NCBI GenBank assembly: GCA_046541415.1
Contig: JBKHDI010000008.1
Coordinates: forward strand, 29,664 to 93,663
DNA length: 64,000 nucleotides
Source of the DNA: CAZOVB01 sp046541415
Lineage (GTDB): Bacteria; Planctomycetota; Phycisphaerae; SM23-33
Reading direction: 5' to 3'
Each line of letters begins with the position of its first letter. The first letter of the stretch is position 1. The notes beneath the pieces are model-generated. The model saw only the letters and a program-made list of their open reading frames with translations. It did not search any database and was not told the DNA's origin. Of the stretch, positions 18,180 to 27,157 are shown in pieces. A program made the position numbers and the translations under genes.

Positions 18180-19091
18180 TTACGTCTGGCCGACCCAGGA
18201 CCCATCGTCATGTTCTTCCCATAGCCGGCGGAGTTTACGTTGCGTGTCGGTCGGCAGGCCGCCATTTTCGAGCACGGCGATGTTCTGCCGGATATGCTCG
18301 GGGTTGCTGCTGCCGACGACGGCGACATCGACGTTTTCCTCGAAGGCGGAGAACCGCAGGGCCATCTCGATCCAATCCCCGTCGAAACCGACCGCCTCGG
18401 GGCTCATCTGCATCTGTTGGATTCGTTCGGCGTAGTCGGCGGCGTAGTCGCTGTAGAAATCGCCCAGTTCATCGAGGTTCCGCCAGGCGCTGTTGGCAAT
18501 GGGGCGTTTGGCGATTATGCCCAGGCCAGCCTGATCTGCCTTGGGCAGGTAGGTCTCGAGGCACTGCTGGTCGGCGATGTTGACGGATGTCTCCAGGGCG
18601 TCGAACAGGCCGAGGTTTACCGCCTGTTCGGCTGTGTCGCCATCGCCGCTGTAGCCGATGTACCGCACCTTGCCGTCATGCTTGGCCTTGCTGAGGGCAT
18701 TGAGCATTTCTTCGTTCTTCAACTGGCCGCTGTCGCAACTGTGCAGCAGGATGATATCCAGGTGGTCCGTCCGGCAGCGCCGCAGGGAGCGTTCGATCGA
18801 CGCGGTGACGATCGAGCCCGACCAGGCCGGCTCGTCCAGATCGTCCAGGCCGTGGCCGCACTTGCTAAGCAGGACGTATTCATCTCGGCGGTCGGCGATG
18901 GCCTGGCCGATCTTGACCTCCGAATCTTCATAGCACGCGGCGGTGTCAATGAAGTTGATGCCGGCATCGAGCACGGCGGCCAGCACTTTGTCCGCTTCGT
19001 CCTGCGAGACATGCTTGATTCCCAGTTCAGCCGATCCATAACCCAGCTGTGTGACCTGCAAGTCTGTTTGTCCAAATTGTCTGGTTTCCAT
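18180..19091 (-). CDS. Aldo/keto reductase family protein
   Basis: A 303-residue cytoplasmic NADP(H)-type oxidoreductase of the AKR (alpha/beta)8-barrel fold. The catalytic tetrad is readable as Asp49 (FIDTA), Tyr54, Lys77 (LLSKCGHG) and His117 (IILLHSCD). The C-terminal AVVGSSNPEHIRQN segment matches the cofactor-phosphate binding loop. It is convergent with ligA (15-bp gap) and divergent from the DUF3467 gene. The physiological substrate cannot be deduced. Confidence 0.92.
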   Translation of the reverse strand: METRQFGQTDLQVTQLGYGSAELGIKHVSQDEADKVLAAVLDAGINFIDTAACYEDSEVKIGQAIADRRDEYVLLSKCGHGLDDLDEPAWSGSIVTASIERSLRRCRTDHLDIILLHSCDSGQLKNEEMLNALSKAKHDGKVRYIGYSGDGDTAEQAVNLGLFDALETSVNIADQQCLETYLPKADQAGLGIIAKRPIANSAWRNLDELGDFYSDYAADYAERIQQMQMSPEAVGFDGDWIEMALRFSAFEENVDVAVVGSSNPEHIRQNIAVLENGGLPTDTQRKLRRLWEEHDDGSWVGQT

Positions 19092-19237
19092 GTTCCGCTC
19101 CCTTCGAGAGTATGATATGGCCCCGACCGGGAGGTATCATCATTTCCCGCCGCTTTGCAGACTGCCCGGGTGGCATCTGAGGGCAAGGTACGCTATGATC
19201 GCGTTTTTCAGAGGCAACACTCTTCAGGGAGTCCCAG

Positions 19238-19600
19238 ATGACTGAGAACAACGACCCGTCGGCCCAGCCCCAGGGCAGCGAGATTCCGCAGGATGCCCAA
19301 AGGCAGACGCGCGTTCGACTGGATGAGAGGGAGATGCAGACCAGCTACGCCAACGCGTTCCGGGCAAATGGTACGGCCGAGGAGATCATGCTGGACTTCG
19401 GGCTGAACATCGTCAGCCCGGGCGGTCAGCAGGGGGGCCAGACGCCGGAGATCCTCTTCAAGATCGACCAGCGCGTAATCCTGAATTACTACTCGGCCAA
19501 GCGTCTGGCGATGACGCTGACGCAGATGGTCCGCCGCCACGAGCAGAACTTCGGCGAGCTGGAACTGGACGTCAACAAGCGTCGACAGGATGCCGACTGA
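19238..19600 (+). CDS. DUF3467 domain protein
   Basis: A 120-residue cytoplasmic protein. After a polar N-terminus it reads YANAFRANGTAEEIMLDFGLN and ends with a segment rich in hydrophobic and charged residues (ILFKIDQRVILNYYSAKRLAMTL). This pattern matches DUF3467, a small conserved bacterial domain of unknown role often found near quality-control or secretion genes. It is convergent with the SecA-like gene (11-bp gap), so it is not in that operon. Function unknown. Confidence 0.75.
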   Translation: MTENNDPSAQPQGSEIPQDAQRQTRVRLDEREMQTSYANAFRANGTAEEIMLDFGLNIVSPGGQQGGQTPEILFKIDQRVILNYYSAKRLAMTLTQMVRRHEQNFGELELDVNKRRQDAD

Positions 19601-19611
19601 ACCCGAGGGGC

Positions 19612-21600
19612 TCAGTGCTCGCGGCCCGCAAAGGCCAACTGTTCATCCAACCAGGTATCGTTTTTCAACACGGCCGCTCTCTGTCGTGCGGCCAGTCGCT
19701 GTGCGCGCTGCTGGGCTTTGCGGAAGGCCCGCCTGGCCAGGGCCGATCGGATGGGGCGGTCGGAGGCGTCGGATCTTCGGCGCAGCATCCGAGCGGTCCT
19801 GCCGGCGTGCTTGACCAGCAGGTCGTCTTCGAGGCTGACCAGGGCCTGGGCGAAACCGGGGTCGCCTTGACGGCCTGAGCGGCCGAACAGCTGGCGGTCG
19901 ACGCGCCGCGATTCGTGACGCTCGGTGGCCAGGACGTGCAGGCCGCCGGCATCGGCGACGCCGGGACCCAGTTTGATGTCCGTGCCGCGACCGGCCATGT
20001 TGGTCGCTACGGTCACGTGGCTGGACTGGCCGGCTTGGGCGACGATCTGCGCTTCGGCCTCGTGGCGGACCGCATTGAGCACCTCGTGCTTGATCCCTTC
20101 GGCGGCAAGCAGCGTCGAGATCGCCTCGCTGTCGGCGACATTGCGTGTACCGATCAGCACGGCCGCGCCCTTCTGGCGGATCTGCTGCACCTGATCGACC
20201 ACTGCCTGCCACTTGGTCCGGCGGGTCGGGAAGATCCGGTCGGGCGCCTGCTCTCGCCTGCAGGGCTCGTGGGTGGGCAAGACGACGGTGGGCATGGCGT
20301 AGGTGGCCCAGAATTCCCCTCGCGCCTCGGCGGCCGTGCCCGTCATCCCTGATAGCCTGCGATACATCCGGAAAAAACGCTGGAAACTGACCCGTGCGAA
20401 AGTGTCCTTGGGCGGCTCGATTTCGAGCCCTTCTTTGGCCTGGACAGCCTGGTGCAGCCCGTGGCGCCATTCGCGGTCGGGCATGAGACGCCCGGTAAAC
20501 TCGTCGACGATCACCACCTTGGCGTCCTGGATGACGTACTGGGCGTCACGCAGGTAGAAGTGTCGGGCCGTCAGGGCCTGGCAGAGGAGTTCTTCGGCCC
20601 TTCGTCGCCCGGCCCAGACGCCGCCGAGTTCACAGGCCGCGGTGGCCAGCTTGCCGCGCCCTTGATCGGTCAACGTGATCTCACGGTACTTGCTGCTGGC
20701 GGTGTAATGGGTGTCCTGGTCGAACGTTTCGGCGATCTGGGCGGCCTGCTGGAAGGCCTGGACCTGCTCGACGTTGGGGCCCTGGCCGCTGAGGATCAGG
20801 GGGGTGACGGCCTCGTCGATGAGGATCGAATCTGCCTCGTCGACGATGGCCGCGTACAGCCCTCGCTGGACCAGCCGGTCCGATCCGCCGCCTTGCCGGG
20901 GCGAGATTCGATCCAGCAGAACCGCCGTCAGGTCCGATCGCCTGTCCATCGCCAGCCGGTCGCGCAGGAAGTCGGCCGAGACTTCCTTGTTCGTGCAGTA
21001 GGTCACGTCGGCCAGGTAAGCCCGGCGTCGCTGGTCGGGGGTCGAGTTTTGGTCGATCGACGCGACGCTCAGGCCGCAGAAGCCGTAGAGGTCAGCCATC
21101 CATTCCGCGTCGCGACGGGCGAGGTAGTCGTTGACGGTCACCACGTGACAGCCCCGCCCGCGCCAGGCCAGTGACGTCGCGGCCAGCACGGCCGTCAGCG
21201 TCTTGCCCTCGCCGGTGGCTTGTTCAGCCACGCAGCCATCCTGCAGGGCCAGGGCGGCGGCGAGCTGTTCAACGTGCGGGCGCAGGGACAGGGTTCTCAC
21301 GGCGGCCTGGCTGAGAAGGGCCATCGCCTCGGCTCGCATCTCCGGGCTCTGTCGGCCGAGGCAGAAGGCGACTTTAAGTTCGCTGAGTTGTTCGCGCAGT
21401 TTCGCGTCGGTCATCTGGGCCAATTGCTCGGACCGCCGGTGGATCCGGCGCGCCCGGCAGAGGTACCTTCCGGGCCTGGCCGAGAGGCGACGCAGCCATC
21501 CGCCCGCGACGTGCCATGCCTTGTCCAGCCCGGCGGGGATGTCGCGTCGGTGGTCGCCGTGGGCGATGGCCCTCCACATGCTGGCCGTTGCCTGGGTCAT
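19612..21600 (-). CDS. SecA-like translocation ATPase lacking the C-terminal scaffold
   Basis: A 662-residue SecA-family motor. NBD1 carries Walker A ATGEGKT (residues 128-134) and the DEAD box (254-257); YCTNKEVSADFLRD replaces the canonical YGTNNEFGFDYLRD. A preprotein-crosslinking-like insertion (about 260-400) and NBD2 follow (SGMTGTAAEARGEF, TNMAGRGTDIKLG, GRSGRQGDPG). The protein ends about 60 residues after NBD2, so the helical wing, two-helix finger and zinc-binding tail of housekeeping SecA (about 900 residues) are short or missing. It starts 1 bp after the M50-HlyD gene and is the last gene of that operon. This suggests a dedicated motor for that system, although partners are unproven. 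Confidence 0.88.
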   Translation of the reverse strand: MTQATASMWRAIAHGDHRRDIPAGLDKAWHVAGGWLRRLSARPGRYLCRARRIHRRSEQLAQMTDAKLREQLSELKVAFCLGRQSPEMRAEAMALLSQAAVRTLSLRPHVEQLAAALALQDGCVAEQATGEGKTLTAVLAATSLAWRGRGCHVVTVNDYLARRDAEWMADLYGFCGLSVASIDQNSTPDQRRRAYLADVTYCTNKEVSADFLRDRLAMDRRSDLTAVLLDRISPRQGGGSDRLVQRGLYAAIVDEADSILIDEAVTPLILSGQGPNVEQVQAFQQAAQIAETFDQDTHYTASSKYREITLTDQGRGKLATAACELGGVWAGRRRAEELLCQALTARHFYLRDAQYVIQDAKVVIVDEFTGRLMPDREWRHGLHQAVQAKEGLEIEPPKDTFARVSFQRFFRMYRRLSGMTGTAAEARGEFWATYAMPTVVLPTHEPCRREQAPDRIFPTRRTKWQAVVDQVQQIRQKGAAVLIGTRNVADSEAISTLLAAEGIKHEVLNAVRHEAEAQIVAQAGQSSHVTVATNMAGRGTDIKLGPGVADAGGLHVLATERHESRRVDRQLFGRSGRQGDPGFAQALVSLEDDLLVKHAGRTARMLRRRSDASDRPIRSALARRAFRKAQQRAQRLAARQRAAVLKNDTWLDEQLAFAGREH

Positions 21601-21601
21601 G

Positions 21602-23806
21602 CTAGAAGCGGAACCTCCGCTGGATCAGCTGGCGGATGCGCCGCCACCACTGTCGGGCCAGGGGTTTCTCGGGCAGCTCGACGCGCACGATTACGCGTTG
21701 GCCGATACGGACGGGACCGGCGGCTTCGGCATCGAGGGCGACGACGGCATCGAAGAAGTGCTCGGCGGCTCGCTGTCCCTGTTGGTCGTCCGTGGCGGTG
21801 GCGATCGTGCCCCCGGCCAGCAGGCCCAGGGCGCGGCTGGGCAGGTCGATTCGTCCTGCCCGGGCGACCAGTTCGAGTTGACCGGCCAGCTGCAGGTCGG
21901 GCCTTGCCTTGACGCGTGTCTCGACGCGCAGGGGACCGTGGCCTCCGCCCAGCAGGGAGATCAGTTCGGTCGCGTCGTTCTGCCCGACTACGCCGCGGAC
22001 GATGACCTCTCGCGTGTCGGCGACCAGACCGATCTGCTCCTGGTCGCTCAGCCACGTCCCGTCCCGCCTGGCCAGGGCGGGGGCGATCCAGGCCCCGTCG
22101 ATCGGCGCGACGGGCCTCAGCGCGTCGACCTGCGACTGCAGCAGCCGGATTTCCTGCTGCTGGCTGCGGATCTCGGCGTCGACGACATCCACGTTCAGCG
22201 GGCCTTTCTCGATGGCTTGGCCCCGGCGGATGGACAGGATCTCGGCCGTGAGTTTCGCCTCGGCCAGACGGGTCTGCAACTCGGGGTTTTCCATGTGGAC
22301 CAGCGGTTCGCCCTGGCTGCTTTCCACGGTGCGTTGGGGTGTCTCGGGGCTCAGCCCGGCGGTGATCAGCCGTCCCTCGGCGCCGCTGTAGATCACGGCC
22401 ATGTTGCGGGTCTCGATGACGCCCTCGAACCGAATGTGGTCGTCGAAGGGCACGGCCCCGACCAGCGTCAGGACGGCAGCGGCGATCAGGGCCGAAACGG
22501 CGACGGCTCGTGTGCGGGTTCGGGCCAGTTCGCCGCTGGTCAGCAGGTAATGGCCGAATCGGCCCAGGGGCACGAGCAGCCAGCCGACCAGGGCCATCAG
22601 CGCCAGGGCCATGCCCACGAAGAACAGCTTGTCTGCCACGAAGAGCAGAATCCGCACGCTGATAAAGACGCGGAAGACCGTCGAGGCGAGGCCGTAAACC
22701 GCAAACCAGAAACGCTCGCCGACGCTGTGGGCAGGGCTGAGCGGATTGCGGACACCGAAGAGGTACTTTTTGGCCAGGTAATAGAGGTATCCCTTGGACC
22801 GCTGGGCGAGGTTCGGCGTTTCCAGCAGGTCCGACAGGACGTAGTACGCGTCGTATCGAAGCAGGGGGTTGCCGTTGAACAGCAGCGAGGAGACACCGGC
22901 GACGAAGATCATGTTGTAGCAGATGGTCCGCAGGTCGCCCGGGGCCAGATTGGCCCAGGCGATGGCCGCGACGGCCGCGATGGCCAGCTCCATCCACATC
23001 CCCGCCAGACCCACCGCCGCCCTGTACCACTTGCTCTTAAAGGCCCAGCTGCTGGAGGCATCGACGTAGGGGACGGGCATGAACACGAGCATCATGATGC
23101 CCATCGTATGCACTTCGCCGGTCAGCCCCTGGCGGCGGGCGAACTTCTTGCAGGCGAACCCGTGGGCGAACTCGTGGAAGAGCTTCAGCAGGACGATCGC
23201 CAGGTACAGGTAGGGCAGGTTGGCCGTGTCTAGCACCTCGCTGCCGCGTTGGAAGAGCTCGCCCCATCGCCCGGCCAGGCTCACCAGGCCCGCGCCGATC
23301 AGCACGAACCAGAGCAGCAGGCCCGGGACCGAGAAGACCGCCCCGAAGAGCTTGACCCAGCGGTTCAGGAAGTGGTCCGGGTCCAGCAGGGGGATGCGGA
23401 GGAACAGCAGGCTCATCAGCGTCGAGCGGATCTGCCTGCCGGTTCGCTTGCGGTATCGGGCGAAGACGGCCGCGGCGTCAGGGGGCAGGTCGGCCCGCAG
23501 CAGGTTCGAGACGTGCAACTGACCGAGCAGTTGGACTGCCTCGGGCTGGGTCGGTGCGTCGTCGCCGAGGTGTTCGTTGCTCAGCCGCCAGGCCTCGGAG
23601 ACGGTCCGCCGGCCGTTCAGCAGGGCCACGAAGTGGTACGCCGACCTGCTCAGCCGCGAGAACTGGTTGCTCGAACGGTCCTGCAGGACGTACCACATCT
23701 GCCCGCGGAAGTGCTGCCGGAAGACCTGCACCTGCGGGCGAAGCACAGGCCGCAGCTCGGCGACGCGGAACCAGGATTCGCTGAATGTGGGGCGATCTAC
23801 CGGCAT
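21602..23806 (-). CDS. PqqD-like / M50 site-2-type metalloprotease / HlyD fusion
   Basis: A 734-residue membrane protein. Residues about 20-105 look like a PqqD/RRE fold (LRPQVQVFRQHF, then VLQDRSSNQFSRLSRSAYHFVALLNG). Multiple membrane helices follow, with the zinc motif HEFAH (211-215) and the distal ligand Asp319 in NGNPLLRYDAYY, typical of M50 proteases. The C-terminal third (about 460-734) is a HlyD-type periplasmic adaptor with lipoyl-like (YSGAEGRLITAGL) and helical parts. Fusing peptide recognition, intramembrane proteolysis and an adaptor implies processing coupled to export. It sits between the GAF-HlyD and SecA-like genes. The PqqD call is by pattern and is the least certain part. 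Confidence 0.85.
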   Translation of the reverse strand: MPVDRPTFSESWFRVAELRPVLRPQVQVFRQHFRGQMWYVLQDRSSNQFSRLSRSAYHFVALLNGRRTVSEAWRLSNEHLGDDAPTQPEAVQLLGQLHVSNLLRADLPPDAAAVFARYRKRTGRQIRSTLMSLLFLRIPLLDPDHFLNRWVKLFGAVFSVPGLLLWFVLIGAGLVSLAGRWGELFQRGSEVLDTANLPYLYLAIVLLKLFHEFAHGFACKKFARRQGLTGEVHTMGIMMLVFMPVPYVDASSSWAFKSKWYRAAVGLAGMWMELAIAAVAAIAWANLAPGDLRTICYNMIFVAGVSSLLFNGNPLLRYDAYYVLSDLLETPNLAQRSKGYLYYLAKKYLFGVRNPLSPAHSVGERFWFAVYGLASTVFRVFISVRILLFVADKLFFVGMALALMALVGWLLVPLGRFGHYLLTSGELARTRTRAVAVSALIAAAVLTLVGAVPFDDHIRFEGVIETRNMAVIYSGAEGRLITAGLSPETPQRTVESSQGEPLVHMENPELQTRLAEAKLTAEILSIRRGQAIEKGPLNVDVVDAEIRSQQQEIRLLQSQVDALRPVAPIDGAWIAPALARRDGTWLSDQEQIGLVADTREVIVRGVVGQNDATELISLLGGGHGPLRVETRVKARPDLQLAGQLELVARAGRIDLPSRALGLLAGGTIATATDDQQGQRAAEHFFDAVVALDAEAAGPVRIGQRVIVRVELPEKPLARQWWRRIRQLIQRRFRF

Positions 23807-23816
23807 GGTTGCTGCC

Positions 23817-25694
23817 TTACCACCAGAGCTTCATGCGGACCCAGTCGACGATCGGGGCGGTCCAGATCTCGGCGTAGCGGGCCCGGCCGAGATGGACCTT
23901 GGCCACTCCCTCGATCCCGTGCCGCAGCCACTCGGGCTGGCGGTCCAGTTCGGCCCGGACGCGGAAGACGTTCTCCTGGCCGACCAGTTCAGCCACGGGG
24001 CTGACCCACGTGACGGTGAAGTCGATCTTCTGGTCGGGCCGGCCCGTCGAGGCCAGTTGGCCTGTCGAACCGACCTGGACGCCGATGATGCGATTCTCGG
24101 GGATCAGCAGTTCGGCCTCGAACTGTTCGGCCGGGGCGATAACGAAAAGCTGCTGGCCAAGTTCGACGGGCGGTGCGTTGAACTTCTGCCAGTCGCCCTC
24201 GATGATCTCGCCATCGACAGGTGCGACGATTCTCGCATCGGCCAGTTGTCCCTCATACAGTTTGATTCGGGCCTGGGCCTGCCTGGCCTCGAGTCGGGCG
24301 ATCTCTGCATCGGAGCGTTTTTCCGCGTCGAGGTAGGCTGAGTATTTCCGCAGGGCGATGGCCTCCTCGGCCCGAGCCTTGTACAGCGCGGCCTCGATCT
24401 TGTCCGTCCGCATCTCGGCCAGCAGGTCGCCGGCAACGACCCGGTCGCCGGGCTTGACATGCACCTGGATCAGCCGCTCGGAGAATGGGGCGGGCAGTTC
24501 GGTCTGTTTCCGGGCCAGGACGGTGAAATTGCCCTCCGCCGTCCTCGTTCCCCGGGCCACGAACGCAAAGGCCAGAAACACCCCCAAGCCGATCGCCAGC
24601 AGCTTCAGCCAGGTGTGTTGCGAGCCTACCGCCGCGGCGGCTGCTTTTCGCAGTCCGCCAGCCAGCCTGGCCCCGACCCATCGGTCGGTCTGCGACAGTT
24701 CGATGATCCGCGGGGTGGTCAGTTCGCACGTCAGGCGGAGCAGGGCGATCTGGTCGGGGGTGAACGGCTTGTCCACATCGCGCTGGCAGGTCAGTACGCC
24801 GACGGTTTGGCCGTCGTGACGCAGGGGCAGGGACAGGACGCTGGTGAGGCTGCCATGGCGGGAGAGATCTTCGGCGGCCCGGCTGATGGCGGGGGCGTCA
24901 TCGGAGGCGGGGCAGGAAATTTCGATGTCCTGGTCGAGACACTCCTCCATGGCGGCTTCGAGGCATTGGAGGTCTTCGGTCTTGCGGTCGATCTTCTCGG
25001 TCTCGCTCATGGCGCGGACGCGGACGGTTCTGCCCTTGAGCAGCCCGAGGCCCACGCGGGTTGCGCCGAAGCGCTGGGCGACTTCGTTGCACAGGGCCAT
25101 CGCCGCGGCGAGGAAGCGTCCCTGGCGGTTGACCGCAGCGAGGATCTCGACAGACTGGCGCATCTGGGCGAACTGGTTCTGACTGCGCTGGAGGTTGATG
25201 CGCATCTCGTAGAGTTGCAGCAGGGGGGCTGAGAGCTCCAGCCGCCGGGCGGTCTCGGCCAGGGCTTTCTGGTCGACGCTGTCGATGCAGAAGGCGCCGA
25301 TGCCGGTGCTTTGTCGGGGCCTGCGGATCGGCAGGAGGAGGCAGCTTCTCCGGGGCGGATCGCCGTAGAGGTCTTCCGGTCCGTGGATGGGCAGACAGGC
25401 GGTCTTGCCCTCCTTGGCGACGCGCGGGGCGGCCTGGACGGCCATGGCCAGCCAGGCCGGGGCGTCGGCCTGTCCGTCGACGGCCGGATGGACGGCCAGG
25501 GGTTCGGCCGGGCGGTCTTCGTCCACCCGCAACAGGGCCCCCTGTGTCGCACCGGCCAGCCTGCACTGCATGGTCAGCAGGGCCAGGAGGAACTGCTCCG
25601 GCGGACCTTGGAAGTGGCTCAACTGCAGGAGGATCTCGGAGATCTCCGTGGTCTGCTCGGCAGAGCCGGGCCTGTCGAAGTGCTGCTGTGTCAC
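23817..25694 (-). CDS. GAF-GAF-TM-HlyD adaptor protein
   Basis: A 625-residue protein with an unusual order. Two GAF-like sensor domains come first (about residues 15-165 and 185-335; note QGALLRVDED and GLGLLKGRTVRVRAMS). One membrane helix follows (362-380, LLAIGLGVFLAFAFVA). A HlyD-type periplasmic adaptor ends the protein (390-625; PGDRVVAGDLLAEM, a Lys/Glu/Ala-rich coiled coil, then APVDGEIIEGDW). Cytoplasmic sensing would thus be joined to an envelope-spanning adaptor. Its start overlaps the stop of the upstream adaptor gene by 4 bp, so the two are translationally coupled. No ABC or RND pump gene lies in the operon. Confidence 0.87.
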   Translation of the reverse strand: MTQQHFDRPGSAEQTTEISEILLQLSHFQGPPEQFLLALLTMQCRLAGATQGALLRVDEDRPAEPLAVHPAVDGQADAPAWLAMAVQAAPRVAKEGKTACLPIHGPEDLYGDPPRRSCLLLPIRRPRQSTGIGAFCIDSVDQKALAETARRLELSAPLLQLYEMRINLQRSQNQFAQMRQSVEILAAVNRQGRFLAAAMALCNEVAQRFGATRVGLGLLKGRTVRVRAMSETEKIDRKTEDLQCLEAAMEECLDQDIEISCPASDDAPAISRAAEDLSRHGSLTSVLSLPLRHDGQTVGVLTCQRDVDKPFTPDQIALLRLTCELTTPRIIELSQTDRWVGARLAGGLRKAAAAAVGSQHTWLKLLAIGLGVFLAFAFVARGTRTAEGNFTVLARKQTELPAPFSERLIQVHVKPGDRVVAGDLLAEMRTDKIEAALYKARAEEAIALRKYSAYLDAEKRSDAEIARLEARQAQARIKLYEGQLADARIVAPVDGEIIEGDWQKFNAPPVELGQQLFVIAPAEQFEAELLIPENRIIGVQVGSTGQLASTGRPDQKIDFTVTWVSPVAELVGQENVFRVRAELDRQPEWLRHGIEGVAKVHLGRARYAEIWTAPIVDWVRMKLWW

Positions 25695-26575
25695 TCTTGT
25701 CCGCCTTCCGAGAGCTCCTGGGGCGGCTGCTGCCCGCTGCCGAGACGGACCCAGCAGAACTGCCCCGCCGGGACGCGGTCGGGGTTGGGCACTTCGATGC
25801 GCATGACCAGCGTGCCGGAGGGGGCGTCGCCGACGGCGGCGCGGAAGATGATTCGCCCGGTTACCGGGGGCGCATCGGCCGAGCCCAGTCGAACGCGGGC
25901 GAGCTGGTTGGGCCTGGCGGCCTGGCCGGGCTTGACCGGCTTGTGCTGTCGAGCCTGCTGGATCGGAACGTCCACGTCAATCCAGAGCGGGTCGATGCTG
26001 ACGATCCGGATGACCTCCTGCAGTGCGTCGGCCGACTCGCCGGGCTGGAGGTGGATCTTCTCGACCAGTCCGTCGATGCGGCTTTTCAGTTGCATGCGCT
26101 CCAGGCTCCGGCGGAGTTGCTCGACGCTGCGCTGGGCCTGCTGCTGCTGGAATTTCGCCAGCTGGAGCGACAGCTCGTTGATGGTCACTTCCAGCCTGGC
26201 GTGCTCGACTTCGGTCTCGGTCGCCCCGCCTCCGGCAGCGGCCTGTTTGGTCTTGTCCAGGTCGACGCGGGCCTGTTCCAGGCGGGCCTGGGCAGCCTCG
26301 ATCCGGGTTCTGTCCTCGGCTTCGGCGAGGGCCTGGGCAAGCTGGGCCTGTTCGACCGCGTCTTCCAGCTGGACCAGCAATTGCCCCTGCCGGACCGTGT
26401 CACCTTGCTTGACCTGGACCGTTTCGACGGTCCCGGGCCGGACGAACGAAAGCGTCAGGTCGCTGGACGGCAGGGACTTGGCCTGCATCCACGCGGACGA
26501 TGGCGGTTGGGCCAGGCAGAAAGACGCTGTCAGCCCAATCAACAGGCCGGCAAAGACTCTGGGCGAAGGGGTCAC
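25691..26575 (-). CDS. Exported HlyD-type periplasmic adaptor
   Basis: A 294-residue adaptor with a signal peptide (about 1-22, AGLLIGLTASFCLAQ). A first lipoyl half (VRPGTVETVQVKQGDTVRQGQLLVQLED) is followed by a 100-residue coiled-coil hairpin and the second half (LKSRIDGLVEKIHLQPGES). It is short for the family because membrane-proximal domains are reduced. It is the first of four tightly packed minus-strand genes (adaptor, GAF-HlyD, PqqD-M50-HlyD, SecA-like), giving the locus three HlyD modules. It would act in the periplasm with the other two. Confidence 0.86.
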   Translation of the reverse strand: MTPSPRVFAGLLIGLTASFCLAQPPSSAWMQAKSLPSSDLTLSFVRPGTVETVQVKQGDTVRQGQLLVQLEDAVEQAQLAQALAEAEDRTRIEAAQARLEQARVDLDKTKQAAAGGGATETEVEHARLEVTINELSLQLAKFQQQQAQRSVEQLRRSLERMQLKSRIDGLVEKIHLQPGESADALQEVIRIVSIDPLWIDVDVPIQQARQHKPVKPGQAARPNQLARVRLGSADAPPVTGRIIFRAAVGDAPSGTLVMRIEVPNPDRVPAGQFCWVRLGSGQQPPQELSEGGQE

Positions 26576-26707
26576 GGCAGATTCCTTTGCTTTTCGCTTT
26601 CGGACAGTTCGAGCAATCCCTTTGTATTCGGAACCGCATAGTACGTTTTTGATTACATTCGTCCAAGCAAAACCGTCCAGCCGGCCTCGCTGCCGCCGGT
26701 TCCTGCA

Positions 26708-27106
26708 TCAATCTGCCGGCCAGACCACCAGCGGCAAGGGCTGGGACCAGCCGCTCTTGCCCAAGCTCGTCGTATAGCGGACCAGGATCCCGTAGATGCC
26801 CGGCTGGTCGATCTCTGCCTCGATCCGCCCGGTGGCCTTGATGGTATTGCCCAGGGCCATCTGCCAGCCCGTGAAGGTCTCGGTCGGGCCGACACGATCG
26901 ATCTGGCGGTCTTCCGGTGGTGCCCGGACCTGTCTGACAGGGAAGATCCATTCTGATCGATCCAGAGCTTGGCGGGCGGCTGAAGATATTTTCGATTTCG
27001 CCTCCGCAGATGGATTTCCGCTCCGACAGCCAGATAGTAGAATTACGCAATGGGTTCCACTGTGCGGCGTTATCCTGAGAGAGGATCGGCTTCGTGGCCG
27101 ATGCAT
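26708..27106 (-). CDS. Putative lipoprotein of unknown function
   Basis: A 132-residue protein whose N-terminus has basic residues, a short hydrophobic run and the lipobox-like LLSGC, suggesting lipidation. The mature part ends in a conserved-looking segment (TFTGWQMALGNTIKATGRIEAEI, GIYGILVRYTTSLGKSGWSQP) with beta-rich character. The ATG at 27106 was chosen as the nearest start that gives a signal sequence; the hydrophobic stretch is short, so the start is uncertain. It lies 132 bp upstream of, and in the same direction as, the HlyD/M50/SecA operon and may belong to it. The family was not recognised. Confidence 0.5.
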   Translation of the reverse strand: MHRPRSRSSLRITPHSGTHCVILLSGCRSGNPSAEAKSKISSAARQALDRSEWIFPVRQVRAPPEDRQIDRVGPTETFTGWQMALGNTIKATGRIEAEIDQPGIYGILVRYTTSLGKSGWSQPLPLVVWPAD

Positions 27107-27157
27107 GCATTGTCCAGGTCCGGCCGGTACGTCGGGGCCTTGTAAGGAAACAGCGAA

